Shown: piece by piece, positions 6,144 through 9,417 of the stretch
Layout: each line of letters begins with the position of its first letter
Numbering within the stretch: the stretch's first letter is position 1
Source: Deferribacteres bacterium
GTDB lineage: Bacteria > Nitrospirota > Thermodesulfovibrionia > UBA6902
Reading direction: 5' to 3'
Length of the DNA: 9,417 nucleotides
NCBI GenBank assembly: GCA_030598625.1
Contig: JAUVPO010000057.1
Span: 1-9,417 of the forward strand
Program-made: the position numbers and the translations under genes
The notes under the pieces: model-generated
Seen by the model: the letters and a program-made list of their open reading frames with translations, nothing else
Databases searched by the model: none
What the model was told of the DNA's origin: nothing

Positions 6144-6766
6144 CCCAGATATGCCTCTTTCATTTTCTCAACAGCGTCTTTGGTAATAAGAAGTTTTTCA
6201 TGCAGCATAACTGTATAGACATTGAGTTCATTAACCCTTGCAACGTTAACTTTCGGTATATTACGCGCCGCCAGTTCAAGCGTCTCATTTTTTTCAGGCA
6301 CTATCATCAACACATTATTTTCAAGCCCTAAATTCTTAAGCAATCCTATAACAGCCTTTGTTTTGGGCTCAGCCAGGGACAACTCATCGATAACTATAAT
6401 CTTGCCGTCAGCAAATTTAGCGGCAAGTGCGGAACTTAAAGCCAACCATTTGACTTTCTTGGGCAGCTTGTAAGAATAATCCCTTGGCAGGGGACCGAAA
6501 ACCGTCCCTCCACCTTTCCATAAAGGGGACCTGTTACTGCCGGCTCTTGCCCTGCCGGTGCCCTTTTGCTTGTATGGTTTTTTGCCGCCTCCTCTTACGA
6601 GCCCCTTGGTTTTAGTTGATGCATTACCCTGTCTTTTATTGGCAAGATGATTGCGGACAACTTCATGAATCAGTCCTTTTTTGATCTCAGTACTGAATAT
6701 ATCTTCAGGGAGTTCCGTTTTCCCCGCTTTCTTATTTTCCTTATTTATAATTTCTATGTGGGGCAT
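6140..6766 (-). CDS. rplD: 50S ribosomal protein L4 (uL4)
   Basis: L4 binds 23S rRNA domain I, and its extended loop lines the exit tunnel opposite L22. In E. coli it also represses the S10 operon. The product has 208 residues. The basic tunnel loop reads GGGKKPYKQKGTGRARAGS (59-77) followed by SPLWKGGGTVFGP (80-92) and RDYSYKLPKKV. The C-terminal globular domain is regular (IIVIDELSLAEPKTKA, VNVARVNELNVYTVMLHEKL). Its ATG shares one base with the rplC TGA (TGATG), and its end overlaps rplW by 4 nt. The E. coli-type long S10 leader used for L4 control cannot be recognised upstream of rpsJ here. Confidence 0.98.
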   Translation of the reverse strand: MPHIEIINKENKKAGKTELPEDIFSTEIKKGLIHEVVRNHLANKRQGNASTKTKGLVRGGGKKPYKQKGTGRARAGSNRSPLWKGGGTVFGPLPRDYSYKLPKKVKWLALSSALAAKFADGKIIVIDELSLAEPKTKAVIGLLKNLGLENNVLMIVPEKNETLELAARNIPKVNVARVNELNVYTVMLHEKLLITKDAVEKMKEAYLG

Positions 6767-7401
6767 CAGTTTTCCTTCACGGCAACAGGCGCTTCCGATC
6801 TGATTATTAAATAACCGCCATTAGCTCCGGGCACCGCGCCTTCAACAAGCATTAAATTCTGTTCATCTCTTATATCAACAATTTTCAAATTTTTTGTTGT
6901 TATCCTCTCGTCACCCATATGTCCGGGCAGCGCCTTGTTTTTCCACACCCTTGAAGGGTAAGAACTTTGTCCGATAGAGCCCGGCGCCCTGTTAAACATG
7001 GAACCGTGAGAGCCTGGGCCGCCCTTATAATTATGCCTTTTCATCACGCCCTGAAAGCCTTTACCTTTTGACGTGCCTGTAACGGAAATTTTTTCACCTC
7101 TTGAAAAAATATCGACCCTGATATCATCCCCTGCATTAAAGCCTTCCATGCCGATCTCTTTCAAAAAACGGAACATGGGAGACGATGTCTTTTTAAAGTG
7201 CCCCTGCATTGGCTTGGTAACATTTTTCCCTTTTCTTATCTTATCAAAACCCATTTGCAGAGTCTCATAACCGTCCTTGTCTTTTTCCTTTTTTTGCAGT
7301 ACCCTTACCGGTCCCGCTTCAATAACCGTGACTCCAACAAGACGGCCGTCTTCCATAAATATCTGTGTCATCCCGAGTTTCTTTCCAAGAATGCCTTTCA
7401 T
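6766..7401 (-). CDS. rplC: 50S ribosomal protein L3 (uL3)
   Basis: L3 initiates large-subunit assembly and sends a loop close to the peptidyl-transferase centre, where pleuromutilin-resistance changes map. The product has 211 residues. It opens MKGILGKKLGMTQIF, has the loop GTSKGKGFQGVMKRHNYKGG (109-128), GPGSHGSMFNRAPGSIGQSS (128-147) and GHMGDERITTKNLKI. Gln145 in GSIGQ is in the position modified by PrmB in E. coli. The start overlaps the rpsJ stop in an ATGA (7398-7401), and the end overlaps the rplD ATG by 1 nt. Length and motifs are typical of the bacterial form. Confidence 0.98.
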   Translation of the reverse strand: MKGILGKKLGMTQIFMEDGRLVGVTVIEAGPVRVLQKKEKDKDGYETLQMGFDKIRKGKNVTKPMQGHFKKTSSPMFRFLKEIGMEGFNAGDDIRVDIFSRGEKISVTGTSKGKGFQGVMKRHNYKGGPGSHGSMFNRAPGSIGQSSYPSRVWKNKALPGHMGDERITTKNLKIVDIRDEQNLMLVEGAVPGANGGYLIIRSEAPVAVKEN

Positions 7402-7703
7402 AGCTTTATCTCTACATCGACCCCTGCTGCAATGTCTAATTTCATAAGCGCGTCTACAGTCTGGGGGGTTGGATCAAGTATATCCACCAACCTCTTATGT
7501 GTCCTGATCTCAAACTGTTCCCTTGATTTTTTATCAACATGGGTAGACCTGAGGACTGTGATCTTATGTATCTTGGTCGGCAGCGGCACAGGACCTGAAA
7601 TCCTTGCGCCTGTTCTTTTTGCCGTATCAACAATCTCCTTTACCGACTGGTCAAGCAGTCTGTGATCATAAGCCCTCAAATTTATCCTTATCTTTTCGTT
7701 CAT
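7398..7703 (-). CDS. rpsJ: 30S ribosomal protein S10 (uS10, NusE)
   Basis: S10 is a small-subunit head protein and, as NusE, a partner of NusB and NusG in transcription antitermination. The product has 101 residues with the signatures KIRINLRAYDHRLLDQS (4-20), ARISGPVPLPTKI (33-45), VDKKSREQFEIRTHKRLVDI (56-75) and LDPTPQTVDALMKL. Before VDKKSREQ the sequence is RSTH, where most bacteria have RSPH, a mild substitution. The ATG has AAGGAA 2-3 nt upstream with further A/G-rich sequence before it. It is the first gene of the S10 operon, 90 nt downstream of tuf, and overlaps rplC by 4 nt. Confidence 0.98.
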   Translation of the reverse strand: MNEKIRINLRAYDHRLLDQSVKEIVDTAKRTGARISGPVPLPTKIHKITVLRSTHVDKKSREQFEIRTHKRLVDILDPTPQTVDALMKLDIAAGVDVEIKL

Positions 7704-7712
7704 TTCCTTTTT

Positions 7713-7747
7713 TCTTCCGTCCTCTGTGTTCCGTCACCCGTGTCCGC
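7713..7747 (-). repeat. Degenerate 7-bp periodic tract (5 units) between tuf and rpsJ
   Basis: Read in the mRNA sense, the segment splits into five heptads: GCGGACA, CGGGTGA, CGGAACA, CAGAGGA, CGGAAGA. The third base is G and the last base A in every unit; C begins four of the five. It is non-coding and ends just before the rpsJ ribosome-binding region. The periodicity is directly visible; origin and role are unknown. A similar five-unit tract with a different unit lies in the other spacer flanking tuf. Confidence 0.5.
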
Positions 7748-7782
7748 TGATTGTTTTTTCACGGTCACGTTAAACAGACACG
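7739..7782 (-). promoter_or_regulatory. Possible stem-loop in the rpsJ leader
   Basis: In the mRNA sense CGTGTCTGTT (7782-7773) can pair with AGCGGACACG (7748-7739) over 10 bp including two G-U pairs, leaving a 24-nt loop. It lies in the 90-nt tuf-rpsJ spacer. The long loop and lack of a U-tract argue against an intrinsic terminator. It could be part of a leader that controls the S10 operon, but it does not resemble the E. coli L4-responsive leader and may be chance, since its 3' arm lies partly within the heptad tract. Confidence 0.25.
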
Positions 7783-7793
7783 CTTCACGTTTT

Positions 7794-8993
7794 TTATTCT
7801 ATTACTTCCGTAACCACTCCCGCTCCTACTGTCCTGCCTCCTTCTCTGACCGCAAACCTCAACTCCTTCTCCATCGCTATCGGCGTTATCAATTCCACCG
7901 ATATCGTCACATTGTCCCCGGGCATCACCATCTCCACTCCCTCAGGCAGCGTTGCCACTCCCGTGACGTCCGTTGTCCTGAAGTAAAACTGCGGCCTGTA
8001 TCCATTGAAAAATGGCGTGTGCCTCCCTCCTTCCTCCTTCGTCAATATATATACCTCTCCCTTGAACTTCTTGTGAGGCGTTATGCTGCCCGGCTTAGCC
8101 AACACCATGCCCCTTTCCACCTCGTCCTTCGCCGTACCTCTCAACAACACACCTATGTTGTCCCCGGCCCTTCCCTCATCCAGCAGCTTCCTGAACATCT
8201 CCACCCCGGTCGCCACCGCCTTCCTCGTATCTCTTATCCCCACTATCTCTATCTCTTCTCCTACCTTTACCACTCCCCTCTCTACTCTACCAGTTACCAC
8301 CGTACCTCTTCCCGATATGCTGAATACATCCTCCACCGGCATCAGAAATGGCTTGTCTATATCCCGCTCAGGCGTTGGTATGTAATCATCTACCGCCTTC
8401 AATAACTCCACTATACTCCCATACTCCTCCGCTTCACTGTCCTCACTGCCGCTTTCCAATGCCTTTAACGCAGACCCCTTCACTATCGGTATCTCGTCCC
8501 CAGGAAATTCATACTTGTTTAACAACTCCCTTATCTCCATATCCACCAAATCCAGTAACTCAGGGTCATCTACCATGTCAGTCTTGTTCATATACACCAC
8601 TATGAACGGCACACCCACCTGCCTCGCAAGCAGTATATGCTCCCTCGTCTGCGGCATCGGCCCGTCCGCTGCCGACACAACCAGCACCGCCCCGTCCATC
8701 TGCGCCGCTCCGGTTATCATGTTCTTTATATAATCCGCATGCCCCGGACAGTCCACATGCGCATAATGCCTCGCTTCCGTCTCGTACTCCACGTGCGCGG
8801 TCGCTATCGTTATCCCTCTGGCCTTCTCCTCCGGCGCATTGTCTATCGAGTCAAACGCGCGAAACGACGCCTTACCCTGCATTGCCAGGTACTTCGTTAT
8901 CGCTGCCGTTAACGTTGTCTTTCCATGGTCCACGTGCCCTATTGTCCCTATATTTATATGCGGCTTTGTCCTCTCAAATTTTGCCTTGGCCAT
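7794..8993 (-). CDS. tuf: Elongation factor Tu
   Basis: EF-Tu delivers aminoacyl-tRNA to the ribosomal A site in a GTP-dependent way. The product has 399 residues. The G domain shows the P-loop GHVDHGKT (19-26), switch I RGIT (59-62), DCPGH (81-85) with catalytic His85, NKTD (136-139) and SAL (174-176). Domains 2 and 3 follow (DKPFLMPVEDVFSISGRGTV; GGRHTPFFNGYRPQFYFRTT), ending VGAGVVTEVIE. An acidic stretch (181-193, SGSEDSEAEEYGS) before domain 2 is longer than in E. coli. The ATG has AGGAGG 8 nt upstream. Codon use differs from its neighbours: all 28 Ile codons are ATA, Arg is nearly always AGG or AGA, and G/A-ending codons dominate. The family assignment is certain; the codon skew could reflect separate history or selection. 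Confidence 0.99.
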   Translation of the reverse strand: MAKAKFERTKPHINIGTIGHVDHGKTTLTAAITKYLAMQGKASFRAFDSIDNAPEEKARGITIATAHVEYETEARHYAHVDCPGHADYIKNMITGAAQMDGAVLVVSAADGPMPQTREHILLARQVGVPFIVVYMNKTDMVDDPELLDLVDMEIRELLNKYEFPGDEIPIVKGSALKALESGSEDSEAEEYGSIVELLKAVDDYIPTPERDIDKPFLMPVEDVFSISGRGTVVTGRVERGVVKVGEEIEIVGIRDTRKAVATGVEMFRKLLDEGRAGDNIGVLLRGTAKDEVERGMVLAKPGSITPHKKFKGEVYILTKEEGGRHTPFFNGYRPQFYFRTTDVTGVATLPEGVEMVMPGDNVTISVELITPIAMEKELRFAVREGGRTVGAGVVTEVIE

Positions 8994-9014
8994 CTTCTTC
9001 GCCTCCTGATATTT

Positions 9015-9028
9015 CGTTATCCGTTATC
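9015..9028 (-). repeat. Two tandem copies of GATAACG upstream of tuf
   Basis: In the mRNA sense GATAACG occurs twice head to tail without interruption, a 7-bp unit in the leader just ahead of the tuf ribosome-binding site. It is out of phase with the five-heptad tract farther upstream in the same spacer. It is very short and could be chance, but it shares the 7-bp period of the other tracts. Confidence 0.35.
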
Positions 9029-9031
9029 TGT

Positions 9032-9059
9032 TTTATAATTATTCATATTTCTCAAACAA
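9032..9059 (-). promoter_or_regulatory. Weak sigma-70-like promoter candidate upstream of tuf
   Basis: TTGTTT (9059-9054) and TATAAA (9037-9032) are separated by 16 bp in the AT-rich fusA-tuf spacer. The -10 is close to consensus; the -35 shares only TTG. A tuf-specific promoter would fit the high EF-Tu demand, and separate tuf transcription within str operons is known in other bacteria. The local AT-richness makes such matches easy to find, so this is tentative. Confidence 0.2.
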
Positions 9060-9088
9060 CTTATAACTTATAACCAACAACTATTAAC
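9054..9088 (-). repeat. Degenerate 7-bp periodic tract (5 units) between fusA and tuf
   Basis: In the mRNA sense the stretch reads as five consecutive heptads, each starting GTT: GTTAATA, GTTGTTG, GTTATAA, GTTATAA, GTTGTTT. Two are identical. It starts 2 nt after the fusA stop codon and is non-coding. Like the tract after tuf, it has five units and 35 bp, but a different unit sequence. The periodicity is seen directly; the mechanism and function are unknown. Confidence 0.55.
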
Positions 9089-9090
9089 TG

Positions 9091-9417
9091 CTATCCTCCC
9101 CTTACTTTCAATACGATGTCTTCAGAAATATTTTTCGGGACATCATTATAATGGGAGAACTGCATTGTGTACGTCGCACGCCCCTGGGTTTTAGATCTTA
9201 AATTCGTGGCATATCCAAACATGGAAGAGAGGGGCACCTGTGCGGCAATTACCCGAACTTTCGCCCTCTGATTCATTGTCTGTACCCGGCCTCTCCTTGA
9301 ATTTAAATCTCCTATGACATCTCCCATATATTCTTCCGGCGTCACAACCTCTATACTCATTATTGGTTCAAGTAATACCGGTTTCGCCTTTTTTGAGGCA
9401 TTCTTAAGCGCCATGGA
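9091..9417 (-). CDS. fusA: Elongation factor G, C-terminal part, cut by window end
   Basis: EF-G catalyses GTP-driven translocation and, with RRF, ribosome recycling. Only the last 108 residues are present. They cover the end of domain IV (SMALKNASKKAKPVLLEPIM) and domain V (IEVVTPEEYMGDVIGDLNSR, RVIAAQVPLSSMFGYATNLR, SKTQGRATYTMQFSHYNDVP), ending KVRGG and TAG. The frame stays open to the window edge. The methionine at 9412-9414 is internal, because it lies inside the conserved SMA(L/F)K segment, so it is not the start. The gene sits 97 nt upstream of tuf, the normal str operon order. The G domain lies outside the window and cannot be judged. Confidence 0.97.
   Translation of the reverse strand, partial: SMALKNASKKAKPVLLEPIMSIEVVTPEEYMGDVIGDLNSRRGRVQTMNQRAKVRVIAAQVPLSSMFGYATNLRSKTQGRATYTMQFSHYNDVPKNISEDIVLKVRGG

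Noticed and set aside
7662..8405. A 247-codon plus-strand reading frame opposite rpsJ and tuf
   Set aside because: It is antisense to two certain genes. Its His/Arg/Tyr-rich, low-complexity product is the mirror of the G/A-ending codons of tuf.
1..9417. Search for a new system (mobile element, CRISPR, defence genes, RNA genes)
   Set aside because: The strand is almost fully occupied by known translation genes in ancestral order; no repeats beyond the short heptad tracts and no tRNA or rRNA-like segment were seen.

Overview
The window is one uninterrupted, minus-strand translation cluster of a bacterial chromosome. Read in the direction of transcription (high to low coordinates) it holds the 3' end of fusA (EF-G), then tuf (EF-Tu), the complete S10 operon (rpsJ, rplC, rplD, rplW, rplB, rpsS, rplV, rpsC, rplP, rpmC, rpsQ), and the first part of the spc operon (rplN, rplX, rplE, rpsN, rpsH, rplF, and the 5' end of rplR). 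The window cuts both end genes. No plus-strand gene, RNA gene, mobile element or CRISPR array is visible, and no gap between genes exceeds 100 bp.

The order str(fusA-tuf)-S10-spc is the ancestral bacterial one. Protein signatures are bacterial: EF-Tu reads GITIATAHVEYET and ends VVTEVIE, S14 is the short zinc-binding type, L24 has a C-terminal zinc ribbon, and L2 reads DHPLGGGEGRSSGG. Together they most resemble Nitrospirota or Desulfobacterota-like lineages. That placement comes from remembered family patterns and is low confidence. Base composition is moderate, and AUA, AGA and AGG codons are common.

Packing is tight. There are ATGA overlaps (rpsJ/rplC, rplD/rplW), a TGATG (rplC/rplD), directly abutting stop/start codons (rplW/rplB, rplP/rpmC) and a coding overlap at rplX/rplE, so translational coupling is expected. 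Six of the 19 visible starts are TTG or GTG, all but one behind well-placed Shine-Dalgarno sequences. The roomiest spacers flank tuf: 97 bp (fusA-tuf) and 90 bp (tuf-rpsJ). The next are 63 bp (rplN-rplX) and 61 bp (rpsQ-rplN).

This is essentially an ordinary core region, and I see no new biological system in it. The observations worth a second look are the codon dialect of tuf (all 28 Ile codons are ATA, unlike its neighbours), 7-bp-periodic degenerate tracts of exactly five units in both spacers flanking tuf, and two possible mRNA hairpins, upstream of rpsJ and directly against the rplX ribosome-binding site.
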